Of a DNA stretch of 64,000 nucleotides, positions 17,620-28,872 are shown piece after piece (position 1 is the stretch's first letter; every line of letters begins with the position of its first letter). Location of the stretch: contig NZ_LHZV01000060.1 of the NCBI RefSeq assembly GCF_001581005.1, positions 1-64,000 of the forward strand, given 5' to 3'. The DNA is from Acetobacter orleanensis (lineage in GTDB: Bacteria; Pseudomonadota; Alphaproteobacteria; Acetobacterales; Acetobacteraceae). A program made the translations under genes and the position numbers. The notes under the pieces are model-generated. The model was not told the DNA's origin. It did not search any database and worked only from the letters and a program-made list of their open reading frames with translations.

Positions 17620-19029
17620 ATGAGAATAGCACGGCTCTGGGCGCATGAACTGGTCTGGCGGGAGCCGGAAACTGTCTTTGCGGCATGGGGAGACGCGCCT
17701 TGGTGTGCGTTTCTGGATAGTGGCGGCGTGGTTGAAGAGCGGAGCCGCTGGCAGATTTTCTGCCGGCAGCCTGTGCGGACACTTATGGTGCAGGATGGTC
17801 AGATTGTTCAGGATGCTGGCTCGCCAGTTCCGTTCACGCCAGAGGTTTTGTTTAATCAGCTAAGGGCCATTCTGCCTGCGGACGTTTTGGCCGCAAGAGA
17901 GCCAGAGGGTGTGTCCCTACCATTTTTTGGTGGATGGGTGGGTTTTGCCGGATATGGTTTGGGGGAGTATCTGGAGCGTGGTGTGCCCGGTCGCACTACG
18001 GAGGATGAACCAGACTGTGCCGCAGGTTTTTATGATCATGCGTTTATCTGGGATCGACTTTCAAAACGTGCCTTCGTAGCGGGCAGTGCGTTTGAAGCGC
18101 ATGAAAATGGTAGTTATGATCCGGGTGCGGCGTATGGGGTCGCATGGGCGGAACTGCCGGATACCGCGCCAGATTTACCTGCTGTGCCCACAGCTCTGTT
18201 TTCTGCAGATCAATCGTCTGCGGCATATTGTCAGGCTGTAGAACAGGCTCGTGCGTATATTGCTGCCGGGGATATTTTTCAGGTTAATATTACAGGTCGT
18301 TATTTTGCGGAATTTCCACAAGATTTTTCAAATAGCGCGTTGTATCGCGCGCTGCGTCAGCAGGTGCCAGCCCCTTTTGGGGCGTATCTGTCGTGCGGGG
18401 CGGACTATGCGCTGCATTCGTCCTCGCCGGAACGGTTTTTGCAGTGTGATGCGCAGGGGGGTGTGACGTCTCGGCCCATTAAGGGCACGGCTCCTCGTGG
18501 GGTGACGCCGGAAGAGGATGATGCCTTTGCAGTTAGCCTGAGCGGCGATGAAAAAGAACGTGCTGAAAACCTGATGATTGTGGACCTGATGCGGCATGAT
18601 ATTGGCCGCGTCGCCCAGATTGGCAGCATGCGTGTACCGGAATTTCTGCGGGTGGAACGCTTTAGCCATGTGCATCATCTGGTTTCTGAAGTGCGTGGCA
18701 CGCTTGCAGCGGGGCGAGATGTGTTTGACCTGTTGCGGGCAACACTCCCGCCGGGATCTGTCACGGGTGCGCCAAAGCACCGGGCTATGGGCATTATTGA
18801 AGAACTGGAAGCCTCCCCGCGCGGCGCTTATTGCGGCAGTGTGTTTTGCATTGGGGTGGATGGTCGGATGGAAAGCTCTGTTATTATTCGGACAATTGTC
18901 CGGAAAAAACATTCCGTAACACTGGCGGCGGGCGGCGGCATTACCATCCTGTCTGACCCAGAAAAAGAATATGCGGAAATGCGCCTGAAACTGGTACCTT
19001 TTTTTGCGTTGTTTGGTGGCGCACCATGA
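17620..19029 (+). CDS. pabB: Aminodeoxychorismate synthase component I
   Basis: 469 residues. With an amidotransferase partner it converts chorismate and glutamine to 4-amino-4-deoxychorismate for p-aminobenzoate and folate. The chorismate-binding domain occupies roughly 190-460. It has the motif RPIKGTAPRGVTP with the lysine typical of PabB and Lys-type enzymes, then LMIVDLMRHDIGRVAQ and GSVTGAPKHRAMGIIEELE. An N-terminal segment (PFFGGWVGFAGYGLGEYLE) is the usual TrpE/PabB beta-sandwich. Its stop overlaps the pabC start by four bases (ATGA), so translation of the pair is coupled. The chosen ATG 17620 begins MRIARLWAHELVW. No pabA is in the window. Confidence 0.92.
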   Translation: MRIARLWAHELVWREPETVFAAWGDAPWCAFLDSGGVVEERSRWQIFCRQPVRTLMVQDGQIVQDAGSPVPFTPEVLFNQLRAILPADVLAAREPEGVSLPFFGGWVGFAGYGLGEYLERGVPGRTTEDEPDCAAGFYDHAFIWDRLSKRAFVAGSAFEAHENGSYDPGAAYGVAWAELPDTAPDLPAVPTALFSADQSSAAYCQAVEQARAYIAAGDIFQVNITGRYFAEFPQDFSNSALYRALRQQVPAPFGAYLSCGADYALHSSSPERFLQCDAQGGVTSRPIKGTAPRGVTPEEDDAFAVSLSGDEKERAENLMIVDLMRHDIGRVAQIGSMRVPEFLRVERFSHVHHLVSEVRGTLAAGRDVFDLLRATLPPGSVTGAPKHRAMGIIEELEASPRGAYCGSVFCIGVDGRMESSVIIRTIVRKKHSVTLAAGGGITILSDPEKEYAEMRLKLVPFFALFGGAP

Positions 19030-19850
19030 GATTTGTCTGGTTGAACGGTCAGATCTGCCCAGCAGAGGCGGCGCATGTCAGTCTGGCCGACCGTGGCCTG
19101 ACGTTGGGGGACGGTTTGTTTGAAACGCTTCGGGTGCATAATGGCCGCGTCTGCCATATGGACTTGCATATGCAGCGTTTGCAAAATGGTGGCGCTGTGC
19201 TGGAACTGAGCGTGCCTAACGGTGCCGTTGTGGCACAGGCGGCGCAGGAGCTTCTGGCCGTAACAGGGATACAGAATGGGTCTATGCGCCTTACAGTCAC
19301 GCGGGGTGTAGCACCACGCGGATTACTTCCACCTCAGCACGAACAACCGACGATATTTATGACGGCAGCGGAGGGGACGGCAAAGGTTACGGCCATGTCT
19401 CTCATGACAAGCCAGACCATTCGGCGGGATGAACGCTCTCCTTTGAACAGCGTAAAAAGCCTGAACTATCTCCCGAATATTCTGGCGCGTCAGGAAGCGG
19501 AGCGCGCCGCGTGCGGGGATGCACTATTGCTCAATCTGCAAGGGCGGATTGCGGAAACAACCGTTAGCACGGTGATTATTCAGGAGCAGGGCGGTTTTAT
19601 AACGCCGCCTGTTTCGGAAGGCGCTTTGCCGGGTGTGGCGCGCGCTGTGCTATTGCGCGCGGGGATGCTGCGGGAAGAGATGATTTCAAGAGAGCGGCTG
19701 AACTTTGCGGACGGAGTGTATCTGATTAACAGCCTGAGTGTGCGGCGCGTAAAGACTGTTGATGGCGCGCCTATCAGGCACTCTCCTCTTGGCTTGCGCA
19801 GGGTATGTGAGCAGTTCGAGATACCTTTTTCAGAGGGGGAGGGCGCGTAA
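19026..19850 (+). CDS. pabC: Aminodeoxychorismate lyase (class IV PLP enzyme)
   Basis: 274 residues of the fold-type IV aminotransferase family. The PLP lysine lies in LNSVKSLNYLPNILARQEA, with the upstream DRGLTLGDGLFETLRV and the C-terminal LINSLSVRRVKTVDG also typical. It should release pyruvate from aminodeoxychorismate to give p-aminobenzoate. The family also includes branched-chain and D-amino acid aminotransferases, but the four-base overlap with pabB argues for the folate role. It completes a dnaE-pabB-pabC run. Confidence 0.85.
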   Translation: MRFVWLNGQICPAEAAHVSLADRGLTLGDGLFETLRVHNGRVCHMDLHMQRLQNGGAVLELSVPNGAVVAQAAQELLAVTGIQNGSMRLTVTRGVAPRGLLPPQHEQPTIFMTAAEGTAKVTAMSLMTSQTIRRDERSPLNSVKSLNYLPNILARQEAERAACGDALLLNLQGRIAETTVSTVIIQEQGGFITPPVSEGALPGVARAVLLRAGMLREEMISRERLNFADGVYLINSLSVRRVKTVDGAPIRHSPLGLRRVCEQFEIPFSEGEGA

Positions 19851-19972
19851 GCCCGCGCATCATGTTGGTGGTGCAAGCAAGGCCGCTATGCAAAGCGGAG
19901 CGCAACCTTTTCGGGGTGGTGCCGTTGCACAAGGGGAGCGTATTTTTCCATTTTGCACGAAAGGCGAGCACC

Positions 19973-20332
19973 ATGCCTTCAAAATTATATTCCACGACTT
20001 TGGCGGTTTCCATGCTGGTGGCCCCTGCCATTGCGCTGGCGCAAGCTACGGAAAACACCCTGACTCAAGGTGTGCCAACGGCAAATTCAGCAGCCTCTCA
20101 GGTTGGGAAAGTCCCGCCTGCCGCTCTTGATAAAAGTGGCAAGCGGGTGGAACCGTCCCAGAAGCTCTGGAACAATCCGCGCACCGAGGCTGAGCAGCCG
20201 GGCACCCAGCCGCCGTCCAATGGCGGTAATGGGGATGATGCCCGTACGCCGCCGGGTCCTAAAACAGAGCAGGCCAGCCCGTATAAAGGGCACAAACCCC
20301 CTCATATGGACCATAAGCCAAAGCAAAACTGA
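19973..20332 (+). CDS. Small secreted protein of unknown function
   Basis: 119 residues beginning with a signal peptide (KLYSTTLAVSMLVAPAIALAQA, cleavage expected after ALA or AQA near residue 24). The mature part is hydrophilic and low in structure, rich in Pro, Gly, Asn, Lys and His (EQPGTQPPSNGGNGDDARTP, ending GHKPPHMDHKPKQN). AAGGCGAG precedes the ATG at 19973. No family recognised. The His- and Lys-rich tail could bind metal or nucleic acid, which is a guess. A terminator follows at 20428. Confidence 0.7.
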   Translation: MPSKLYSTTLAVSMLVAPAIALAQATENTLTQGVPTANSAASQVGKVPPAALDKSGKRVEPSQKLWNNPRTEAEQPGTQPPSNGGNGDDARTPPGPKTEQASPYKGHKPPHMDHKPKQN

Positions 20333-20427
20333 GGCATTTCCGTATTTTATCCGGACAGTGTGCTGCATCCCGCTAATCTGTCATGCAGCGGCGGGGCTTG
20401 CCTGATCTTTTAGGAAAGACCAATTCT

Positions 20428-20463
20428 AGACGGCATGACCCGGTGAGGTGATGCCGTCTTTTT
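20428..20463 (+). terminator. Rho-independent terminator
   Basis: AGACGGCAT (20428-20436) pairs with ATGCCGTCT (20451-20459) over a 14-base loop, followed by a T-run. It separates the small secreted-protein gene from the Rieske oxygenase gene. Confidence 0.88.
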
Positions 20464-20497
20464 GCATCTGCCTCTGGTATTCTGAGAGGTGACCCCC

Positions 20498-21604
20498 GTG
20501 CAGGAAAACGCAGTCAAAGAAAAAGTGGCGGAACAGGATCTGGCCTCGGAGTATGATCTGCGGCAGATCGATTGTGACCCGAATTTCTGGTATCCCATCG
20601 CGTGGTCCCACAAAGTCCGCCCCGGTAAGACGTTTGCTGCCCGGTATGCGGGGCACCCTATTGCCTTGATCCGCCCGGAACATGGCCCAGTTTATGCGCT
20701 GGAAGACCGCTGCGCACATCGGCAGGTGCCGCTGAGCAAGGGGAAGGTTGAGGGGGATTGCATCAAATGTTGCTATCACGGTTGGGCGTTTGACCGTGCG
20801 GGCAAGTGTGTCACTGTGCCCTACCTGAATAAGGAAGGGGTCGGCCGACCAGTTAAGTCTTATCCTTGCCGGGAAAAAAGTGGTCTGATTTTTGTGTTCC
20901 CCGGAGAGGCCGCGCTGGCGGAGAGTGTGCCACTGCCGGATATTGCGCAGGTGGAAAACCCGGAATTCAAGACTCGTCGTTTTTTCCCGCGTGTGAAATG
21001 CCACTATACCTTCATGCATGAAAACCTGATGGATATGAACCATCAGTTCCTGCATCGGCGGCAGATGGGCTCCATCACGGCCCGCTTCATGGGGCAGGAT
21101 AAGGGGGAGAATTTTCAGGAAGCCCGCTACAGCTTCGCCCGCAAGGGCGGAAATCAGCCGCTGGCGGAAGCCCTGATTTTTGGCAAGCATCGGGAAATTG
21201 AAGGACAGGAACAGCCGGTGGAGGAAATTGTCTCCATCCGCACCACCTACCCGTACCAGACCCTGCAAATTCATGACAAGGATGGTGATCTGGTGATGGA
21301 CCTGTGGGTGGCCTATGTGCCGCTTGGGTCGGACCAGCAGGGCATGCAGACCTTTGGCCTGCTCTCCGTCAAAAAACCCAAATGGGGCTTTCTGCTGGAT
21401 CTGGCGTGGCCGGTGCTGGGTATTTTCACGAACAGGATTTTTGAAGAAGATCGGGAAATTGTGGAGCTGGAACAGCAGGCGTGGCGCGAACTGGGGGGTG
21501 ACCACAATGTTGAGGTCTTCCCTATTGTGAAGGCCCTGCGCGCCCTGTTGGCCCGCAGCGGTGTGCCCAACGCAAACGCCAAACCCCTTAAAAAGGGCCG
21601 ATAA
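20498..21604 (+). CDS. Rieske [2Fe-2S] oxygenase, ring-hydroxylating type
   Basis: 368 residues. The N-terminal Rieske domain has Cys72-x-His74 in DRCAHRQVPL and Cys91-x-x-His94 in CCYHGWAF. The C-terminal catalytic domain shows the mononuclear-iron triad in ENLMDMNHQFLH (Asp plus two His, the N-x2-D-x2-H-x3-H pattern). It should be an electron-fed monooxygenase or demethylase. GTG 20498 was chosen because GAGAGGTGA lies just upstream. GTG 20489 would have no ribosome-binding site. It has no reductase or beta-subunit gene beside it. Sterol, carotenoid or aromatic substrates all occur in the family and the substrate is unknown here. Confidence 0.88.
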   Translation: MQENAVKEKVAEQDLASEYDLRQIDCDPNFWYPIAWSHKVRPGKTFAARYAGHPIALIRPEHGPVYALEDRCAHRQVPLSKGKVEGDCIKCCYHGWAFDRAGKCVTVPYLNKEGVGRPVKSYPCREKSGLIFVFPGEAALAESVPLPDIAQVENPEFKTRRFFPRVKCHYTFMHENLMDMNHQFLHRRQMGSITARFMGQDKGENFQEARYSFARKGGNQPLAEALIFGKHREIEGQEQPVEEIVSIRTTYPYQTLQIHDKDGDLVMDLWVAYVPLGSDQQGMQTFGLLSVKKPKWGFLLDLAWPVLGIFTNRIFEEDREIVELEQQAWRELGGDHNVEVFPIVKALRALLARSGVPNANAKPLKKGR

Positions 21605-21678
21605 CCCGCATTTTCACCTTGCAAGGGCCAGCGAAAACCGTCATATCGGCATCGCTTGGCCCAGGCCGGGACTACGCA

Positions 21679-21730
21679 CGCGAAGCCACACACCCTCTGG
21701 TGCCCTGACAAAAAGGGGCCGTGCTTCGCG
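21679..21730 (+). promoter_or_regulatory. Structured leader upstream of rpsB
   Basis: CGCGAAGC (21679-21686) and GCTTCGCG (21723-21730) are perfect inverse copies. The pairing can extend across a bulge to AC/GT. Inside are further short complementary runs. The right arm abuts the purine-rich GGAGGATTAACC just upstream of rpsB. It resembles an r-protein autoregulatory leader, in which S2 would bind its own mRNA, but I cannot match it to a named motif. Confidence 0.4.
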
Positions 21731-21762
21731 GAGGATTAACCAGATAAGGTAGGATACGCCCC

Positions 21763-22566
21763 ATGGCGATGCCAGATTTCACACTCCGCCAGCTGCTTGA
21801 AGCTGGTGTTCACTTCGGTCACCACACCCGCCGCTGGAACCCGCGGATGGAGCCATACCTCTTCGGTGTGCGTAACCAGGTTCACATCATTGATCTTCAG
21901 CAGACCGTTGGCCTGCTTGACCGCGCTCTTCAGGCCATCCGTAACACGGTAGCCGGTGGTGGCCGCGTTCTGTTCGTCGGCACCAAGCGCGCCGCGGCAG
22001 ACCCGATTGCTGAAGCTGCAAAGCGTTGCGGCCAGTATTACGTCAACCACCGCTGGCTGGGTGGCATGCTGACGAACTGGAAGACCATTACGGGTTCCAT
22101 CAAGCGTCTGCGCCAGATTGAAGAAACGCTGGACGGCGGCACGTCCGGTCTGACCAAGAAAGAAATTCTTGAGCTGACCCGTGATCGCGACAAACTCGAA
22201 CGCTCTCTGGGCGGGATCAAGGAAATGGGCGGTCTGCCCGACATCCTGTTCATTATCGACACCAACAAGGAAAAGCTGGCTGTTGAAGAAGCCAACAAAC
22301 TGGGCATCCCGGTTGTGGCGATTCTGGACAGCAATTCCGACCCGAAGGGCGTGACCTTCCCGGTTCCGGGTAACGATGACGCCATCCGCGCCATCTCCCT
22401 GTATTGCGATCTGGTCTCCTCTTCCGTTCTGGACGGGATTTCCGCTGAACTTGGGGCTTCTGGTCAGGATTTCGGTGCCGCTGAAGAACTGCCAGTTGAC
22501 CCGGCTCTGGAAGCAGAAATTCCTGCTGCGGCTCCTGAAGCTGCCGCTGCTCCTGCTGCAAATTAA
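21763..22566 (+). CDS. rpsB: 30S ribosomal protein S2
   Basis: 267 residues, unmistakable S2: [20 protein letters not shown] at the start, [36 protein letters not shown], and a C-terminal [16 protein letters not shown]. It is part of the small ribosomal subunit. It has the alanine- and proline-rich C-terminal tail ([16 protein letters not shown]) common in alphaproteobacterial S2. It heads the standard rpsB-tsf pair, with a terminator-like hairpin in the gap. Confidence 0.99.
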   Translation: MAMPDFTLRQLLEAGVHFGHHTRRWNPRMEPYLFGVRNQVHIIDLQQTVGLLDRALQAIRNTVAGGGRVLFVGTKRAAADPIAEAAKRCGQYYVNHRWLGGMLTNWKTITGSIKRLRQIEETLDGGTSGLTKKEILELTRDRDKLERSLGGIKEMGGLPDILFIIDTNKEKLAVEEANKLGIPVVAILDSNSDPKGVTFPVPGNDDAIRAISLYCDLVSSSVLDGISAELGASGQDFGAAEELPVDPALEAEIPAAAPEAAAAPAAN

Positions 22567-22576
22567 AGTTTTGCTG

Positions 22577-22610
22577 ACCGGCCCGCGCATGATCTGCCGG
22601 GCCGGTTTTT
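22577..22610 (+). terminator. Terminator-like hairpin between rpsB and tsf
   Basis: ACCGGCCCG (22577-22585) pairs with CGGGCCGGT (22598-22606), followed by TTTT. A second GC hairpin (CGCGCCC 22653-22659, GGGCGCG 22664-22670) with TTCCGGTTTTT precedes the tsf ribosome-binding site. Together they can set the S2:EF-Ts expression ratio. Confidence 0.75.
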
Positions 22611-22694
22611 CAGGTAGAGTAGGTGTCTGCCCACAGGCATGACAGCCCTGTGCGCGCCCCGATGGGCGCGTTCCGGTTTTTAAGGAGATGAACT

Positions 22695-23600
22695 ATGGCG
22701 GCCATTACCGCTGGACTGGTCAAAGAACTGCGCGAAAAAACTGGCGCAGGCATGATGGACTGCAAAAAGGCTCTGAACGAGTCTAACGGCGAAATTGAAG
22801 GTGCCATTGACTGGCTGCGCACCAAGGGCCTTGCGGCTGCTGCCAAAAAGTCCGGCCGTACCGCTGCTGAAGGTCTGGTTGCTGTTGCTTCCGAAGACAA
22901 AAAAGCAGCCATGGTTGAAGTAAACGCCGAGACGGACTTTGTGGCCCGTAACGAAGCGTTCCAGAATTTTGTGGAATCTGTTGCTCAGGTTGCGCTTAAG
23001 GTTGGTGAAGATCTGGACGCCATCAAGGCCGCCACGCTGGCCAGTGGCCGCACGGTTGCTGATGAACTGACACATCTGATTGCCACCATTGGTGAAAACA
23101 TGTCCCTGCGTCGCGCTCGCGTGTTCACAGTGCCGTCCGGCGTTGTGGCGACGTATGTGCACGGTGCCCTGCGTCCGGGCGTTGGCAAGATTGGTGTTCT
23201 GGCGGCTCTGGAAGCCCCGTCCGCTTCTGACGCCATCACCCAGCTTGGCCGCCAGATTGGTATGCATGTCGCGGCAACGCGCCCGTCTGCTCTGGATGTG
23301 TCCAGCCTTGACCCCGCAGAAGTAGAGCGCGAACGCGCTGTGCTGATCGATCAGGCGAGAGATTCCGGCAAGCCGGAAGCCATCATCGAAAAGATGATCG
23401 AAGGCCGTATCCGCAAGTTCTATGAAGAAGTTGTTCTTCTGGAGCAGGTGTGGGTGCATGACGGTGAAAGCCGCGTGAAGAAGGTTGTTGAGCAGGCTGG
23501 CGTAAAGCTGGTTGGCTTTGACCGCTTCCAGCTTGGTGAAGGCATTGAAAAAGAAGTCGATGATTTTGCTGCGGAAGTGGCGAAGGTCTCCGGCGTCTAA
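22695..23600 (+). CDS. tsf: Translation elongation factor Ts
   Basis: 301 residues. It recycles EF-Tu by GDP/GTP exchange. The N-terminal UBA-like module reads [20 protein letters not shown] then DCKKALNE. The core contains [15 protein letters not shown]. The ATG at 22695 follows TAAGGAGATG with good spacing. It sits downstream of rpsB, as in most bacteria, and recO begins 18 bases after its stop. Confidence 0.99.
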   Translation: MAAITAGLVKELREKTGAGMMDCKKALNESNGEIEGAIDWLRTKGLAAAAKKSGRTAAEGLVAVASEDKKAAMVEVNAETDFVARNEAFQNFVESVAQVALKVGEDLDAIKAATLASGRTVADELTHLIATIGENMSLRRARVFTVPSGVVATYVHGALRPGVGKIGVLAALEAPSASDAITQLGRQIGMHVAATRPSALDVSSLDPAEVERERAVLIDQARDSGKPEAIIEKMIEGRIRKFYEEVVLLEQVWVHDGESRVKKVVEQAGVKLVGFDRFQLGEGIEKEVDDFAAEVAKVSGV

Positions 23601-23618
23601 GTCAGGCGTTTTTGCACG

Positions 23619-24416
23619 ATGATGCAGCAGGGCGGGACTTCCCTTGACCGGGAGGCTCCCGCCCTTGTGCTTTCTGCGGCTTTGCTGGGCGAAAATAATG
23701 CCCGCGTGCATGTGCTGACAGAAGAAAACGGGCTAGTGCGCGGTGTGGCCTATGGGGCCAGATCCCGTGCGGGCAGCGCGTTATGGCAGCCGGGAAATCT
23801 GGTTAAAACCCGTTTTCAGGCCCGTTCTGCTGGAGGCATCCTCCGGCTTTCTGGTGAATTATTGTATGGTTGCGGCTTCCGTCTGGTGGATGCGCCGCTA
23901 ACTCTGGCCATGGTGCAATCCGTCTGCGTGCTGGCGGATGCGGCGTTGCCGGAGGGGGAGCCTTGCCCGACCCTGTTTGCGCGCACAGTGAAACTTCTCG
24001 GCTTTCTGGGGTTTGATCCGGCTGTGTCCGAGCGGGAAGGCGTGCCGGATGTGGTGCGTTGGGAATGTGCTCTGCTAACGGAACTCGGCTTCGGGCTTGA
24101 TCTGTCCGCCTGTGCGGTGACCGGGGTCACAACAGGCCTCGCTTATGTCTCCCCCAAAACCGGCAAAGCGGTTTCTGAGGAGGGAGCCGGTGCATGGAAA
24201 GACCGGCTTTTGCCGCTTCCGTCCTTCCTGTTGTCGGATGGGCAAACCGGCACGCCGGAAGACTGGCTGGCTGGCCTGCGGCTGACCGGCCACTTTCTGG
24301 CGCGGGATGCGTTCGGGCAGCGGCATCGCCCTCTTCCTGCGGCGCGGGAGAGGCTGGTGGATCGTGTCGCACGCCTTGCCGGGCAGCCGGATGATGGACA
24401 ACCGGATGAAGGGTAG
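23619..24416 (+). CDS. recO: DNA repair protein RecO
   Basis: 265 residues. It loads RecA on SSB-coated single-stranded DNA together with RecR. The N-terminal OB fold is seen in DREAPALVLSAALLGENNARVHVLTEENG and GVAYGARSRAG. The helical middle part includes WECALLTELGFGLDLSACAVTG with a Cys, and a C-terminal DRVARLAG. The typical zinc cysteine cluster is incomplete, as usual in Alphaproteobacteria. It is cotranscribed with tsf by spacing. The start codon ATG 23619 has another Met directly after it. Confidence 0.88.
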   Translation: MMQQGGTSLDREAPALVLSAALLGENNARVHVLTEENGLVRGVAYGARSRAGSALWQPGNLVKTRFQARSAGGILRLSGELLYGCGFRLVDAPLTLAMVQSVCVLADAALPEGEPCPTLFARTVKLLGFLGFDPAVSEREGVPDVVRWECALLTELGFGLDLSACAVTGVTTGLAYVSPKTGKAVSEEGAGAWKDRLLPLPSFLLSDGQTGTPEDWLAGLRLTGHFLARDAFGQRHRPLPAARERLVDRVARLAGQPDDGQPDEG

Positions 24417-24518
24417 CCGAATGATGGGCCGGGGCGCAGAAGGAGACTAGAACAAAACGCGTCACAGCGTTATGTCTCTGGCTGTACGAGAGCCGGTATT
24501 GGGTCTGGGGAGCAGGAA

Positions 24519-26732
24519 ATGAGCGAGACATTTGAAGGCCATGTTGAGGATACCAAACTGGCGGATGCGCTCAGTGAACGGTATCTGGCCTATGCGTTGT
24601 CCACCATTATGTCGCGCTCTCTGCCTGATGTGCGGGACGGGCTCAAGCCGGTGCACCGCCGGTTGGTTTACGCCATGCACCAGCTCAAGCTGGACCCATC
24701 TTCCGGTTTCAAGAAATGTGCCCGCGTGGTGGGTGACGTTATTGGTAAGTTCCACCCGCATGGGGATGCCTCGGTTTATGAGGCGCTGGTGCGTCTGGCG
24801 CAGGAATTTGCCGCCCGTTATCCGCTGGTGGAAGGTCAGGGCAATTTTGGCTCTATCGACGGCGATAACGCTGCCGCTATGCGGTACACGGAAGCCCGTC
24901 TGACAGAAGTCGCCAAGGCACTTCTGGACGGGATTGAGGATGACGCCGTCGATTTCCGCCCCACCTATGATGGTGAGGAGCAGGAACCGCTTGTGCTGCC
25001 CGCCGCCTTCCCGAATCTGCTGGCCAATGGGGCCGCCGGGATTGCCGTGGGCATGGCCACCAGTATTCCGCCCCATAATGCGGGGGAAGTCTGCGCAGCA
25101 GCGGCGTTGCTGGTCCGTAAGCCAGACAGCACAACGGCGGACCTGCTGGCATTGATGCCGGGGCCGGACTTCCCGACAGGCGGCATTATTGTTGAAGATT
25201 CCGATGCTATTCTGAAAGCCTATGAGACGGGTCGTGGCGGGTTCCGCATGCGGGCGCGCTGGGCGGTTGAGCCGGGGCGTTTTGGCACATGGCAGATTGT
25301 TGTGACCGAAATTCCGTATCAGGTGCAGAAATCCCGCCTGATTGAGCAGATTGCTGATCTGCTTGAGCAGAAAAAGCTGCCGCTTCTGGGCGATATCCGG
25401 GATGAAAGCACGGATGAAATCCGGCTGGTTCTGGAGCCCAAAACACGCGGGCTTGAACCAGAAGTGCTTATGGAAACGCTGTTCCGGGCGACCACGCTGG
25501 AAAGTCGCTTTCCGCTGAACATGAATGTGCTGAGTGCGGACCGCGCACCGGGTGTCATGGGGCTGAAAGAGGTGCTGCGGGCGTGGCTGGACCACCGGCA
25601 TGTGGTGCTTGAGCGCCGGAGCCGCCATCGTCTGGAGGCCGTAGTGCGGCGTCTGGAAATTCTGGATGGTTTTCTGGCGGTTTATCTCAATCTGGATGAA
25701 GTCATCCGCATTATCCGGGAAGAGGATGATGCCAAGGCCAGCCTGATTGCCACGTTCTCGCTGACTGATTTGCAGGCTGAGTCCGTGCTCAACATGCGCC
25801 TGCGGAGTCTGCGCCGTCTGGAAGAGATGGAAATTCGCAAGGAGCATGACGCGCTTTCCGCCGAGAAGGCAGAACTGGAAACATTGCTGGCGGATGAGAA
25901 AAAGCGCTGGTCCCGCATCGGGCGGGAACTGGATGGTATGGTTAAAAAATTCGGGACCGGGCCGCTTGGCACGCGCCGCAGCACGCTTGCGTCCGCCCCG
26001 GAGCCGGTTGACATTTCTGTTGTGGAAACGGTGGAGCGTGAACCGCTGACGCTCATTCTGTCTGAAAAAGGCTGGGTGCGGGCGATCAAAGGCCATGCGG
26101 TGGATCTGGAAAACCAGAAGTTCAAGGAAGGGGATGGCTTGCGGCTGGCTATCCCGTGCCAGAGCACGGACAAAGTGTGCTTCTTTGGCACAGATGGGCG
26201 GGCCTTTACCGTAAAAGGGGCTGATCTGCCACGCGGGCGGGGCGACGGCCAGCCGGTGCGCCTGCTGTTTGACCTTTCCAATGATGAAGAGGTGATTGCC
26301 GTCTTCCCGGTGCAGGCTGGCGCACGCCGTCTTGTTGCCTCCAGTGCGGGGCGTGGCATGCTGGTGGATGAAGAAAGCATGGTGGCGGAAAAACGCTCAG
26401 GCCGTCAGGTGTTGAACCTGAAAGGGGATGAGAGCGCACAGCTTTGCGTTCCCGCAGAGGGTGATCAGGTGGCTGTGCTGGGCAGTAATCGCCGCTTCCT
26501 GATTTTCCCGCTGGAGCAGTTGCCGGCAATGGCGCGTGGTCTGGGTGTCGGCTTGCAGAAATACGGCAAAGCGAGTGAAACCCTGAAACATGCGGTTGTC
26601 TTCAAGGCGGAGGATGGGCTGCTGTGGCCCGGCAACGTGCGCTCACGCCCCTTTGCGGATATTCAGATGTGGGTTGGTAAACGTGCCGCCATGGGTAAGG
26701 AAGCGCCATCATGGGCGTTGAAGAAGGCCTGA
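24519..26732 (+). CDS. parC: DNA topoisomerase IV subunit A
   Basis: 737 residues, the ParC length and shorter than GyrA. With ParE it decatenates daughter chromosomes. The breakage-reunion domain starts [25 protein letters not shown]. It carries [20 protein letters not shown] (quinolone-resistance-determining region, with Ser-Val-Tyr after Ala) and the catalytic tyrosine in [14 protein letters not shown]. The C-terminal half contains beta-pinwheel blades ([43 protein letters not shown]). It follows recO by about 100 bases. Confidence 0.97.
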   Translation: MSETFEGHVEDTKLADALSERYLAYALSTIMSRSLPDVRDGLKPVHRRLVYAMHQLKLDPSSGFKKCARVVGDVIGKFHPHGDASVYEALVRLAQEFAARYPLVEGQGNFGSIDGDNAAAMRYTEARLTEVAKALLDGIEDDAVDFRPTYDGEEQEPLVLPAAFPNLLANGAAGIAVGMATSIPPHNAGEVCAAAALLVRKPDSTTADLLALMPGPDFPTGGIIVEDSDAILKAYETGRGGFRMRARWAVEPGRFGTWQIVVTEIPYQVQKSRLIEQIADLLEQKKLPLLGDIRDESTDEIRLVLEPKTRGLEPEVLMETLFRATTLESRFPLNMNVLSADRAPGVMGLKEVLRAWLDHRHVVLERRSRHRLEAVVRRLEILDGFLAVYLNLDEVIRIIREEDDAKASLIATFSLTDLQAESVLNMRLRSLRRLEEMEIRKEHDALSAEKAELETLLADEKKRWSRIGRELDGMVKKFGTGPLGTRRSTLASAPEPVDISVVETVEREPLTLILSEKGWVRAIKGHAVDLENQKFKEGDGLRLAIPCQSTDKVCFFGTDGRAFTVKGADLPRGRGDGQPVRLLFDLSNDEEVIAVFPVQAGARRLVASSAGRGMLVDEESMVAEKRSGRQVLNLKGDESAQLCVPAEGDQVAVLGSNRRFLIFPLEQLPAMARGLGVGLQKYGKASETLKHAVVFKAEDGLLWPGNVRSRPFADIQMWVGKRAAMGKEAPSWALKKA

Positions 26733-26813
26733 AACAAACCTGCAAGTCGCCCGTTGAAATGGCTTCTTGCGTTATCTGTTGGAGTGCTGCGGGATGATTG
26801 CCCTCGGCGTCTG

Positions 26814-27566
26814 TCAGGCAGGGCGCGTTTCGTGGCTTGACTGTAAAGCGTCTTCCAGCGTGCGCCAGAGGCCTTGCCTCAGAATTTCAGCAGGGCGGAA
26901 GCGGGATTTGTAGGACATTTTCCGGCTTTCCTGAATCCAGTAGCCTAGATACAGGTAAGGAAGTCCCAGTCTGGCCGTTTCCTCAATCAGAAACAGGATG
27001 GCCAACGTGCCAAGTGAGCGATGGGGCTGGTCTGGGTCGTAAAAACTGTAAACGGCGGATAGCCCGTCTTCCAGCCGGTCGATCAGGCTGACGATCAGTA
27101 ATTCTCCTACGTCGGATCGGAATTCAAACAGCATTGTTTCCACAGGCGTGTCTTCCACCATGCTGCGATAGTCTTCCGCTGTCATGGTGGCCATATCGCC
27201 TTCTGTGTGGCGGGCGGTCTGATAGCGGCGGAAGAGCGCGTATTGTTCTGGCGTGGTGACAGGCGGGAGGCATCGGGCCTGCAGGTCCGCATTATGGCGT
27301 AGGATGCGGCGCTGTGTGCGGTCCGGCGCAAAGCGCGCTACGGGAATGCGGATGGGTGTGCAGGCGGAGCAGTTTTCACAGACCGGCGTGTAAGCCAGCG
27401 TATGGCTGCGCCGGAACCCAGCACGGGAGAGGCGGTTATGCAGGGCGTCCGCGTTGGGGACAGCGAGGTCCGCAATGACCTTGCGCTCCACCTGTCCGGG
27501 AAGATACGGGCAGGGCTGGGGCGGGGTGGTATAAAAAAACTGCGCGTGTCGCAGCGTGGAAACCAT
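26814..27566 (-). CDS. bpt: Aspartate/glutamate leucyltransferase (Bpt)
   Basis: 250 residues. It transfers leucine from Leu-tRNA to N-terminal Asp or Glu, marking proteins for ClpAP by the N-degron pathway. Landmarks are the start FFYTTPPQPCPYLPGQ, the cysteine pair region YTPVCENCSACTPIRIPV, and the ending YLYLGYWIQESRKMSYKSRF. These are the ATE/Bpt N- and C-terminal motifs. ATG 27566 follows an AGGAC purine run. The frame upstream is open but not conserved. It converges with parC. Confidence 0.93.
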   Translation of the reverse strand: MVSTLRHAQFFYTTPPQPCPYLPGQVERKVIADLAVPNADALHNRLSRAGFRRSHTLAYTPVCENCSACTPIRIPVARFAPDRTQRRILRHNADLQARCLPPVTTPEQYALFRRYQTARHTEGDMATMTAEDYRSMVEDTPVETMLFEFRSDVGELLIVSLIDRLEDGLSAVYSFYDPDQPHRSLGTLAILFLIEETARLGLPYLYLGYWIQESRKMSYKSRFRPAEILRQGLWRTLEDALQSSHETRPA

Positions 27567-27699
27567 GCGTCCTGTCCGGGGGAAAGAGTGGCAGATTGCG
27601 GGCGGAAAACCAGCCTGCCAGACTGTAACAGCAGCACCGTCTGCACCGCACGCGCTTTCAGCCAAAAAGGTGTTTCACAGAAAGGCGATGCAGGTGGTG

Positions 27700-27721
27700 G
27701 CCGGAGCGCGGAGGCTCCGGC
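27700..27721 (-). other. GC-rich hairpin after hemB
   Basis: GCCGGAGC (27700-27707) and GCTCCGGC (27714-27721) form a perfect 8-bp stem just after the hemB stop. No T-run follows on either strand, so it is a weak terminator or an mRNA-end stabiliser. Confidence 0.4.
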
Positions 27722-27727
27722 GGCTGT

Positions 27728-28789
<1,062 letters not shown>

Positions 28790-28872
28790 TCAGACAGAAA
28801 CCCGACGGGGGTGAACAGCGGGGAGGGAGTATGCGCCGCTCCCCGTGTTATGCAACCCCATGCAGGTGAGTG

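Noticed and set aside
20426-21505. 359-codon minus-strand frame opposite the Rieske gene
   Set aside because: The Rieske motifs on the plus strand are clear, and this frame has none.
24462-26096. 544-codon minus-strand frame opposite parC
   Set aside because: Shadow of parC with no recognisable domain or ribosome-binding site.
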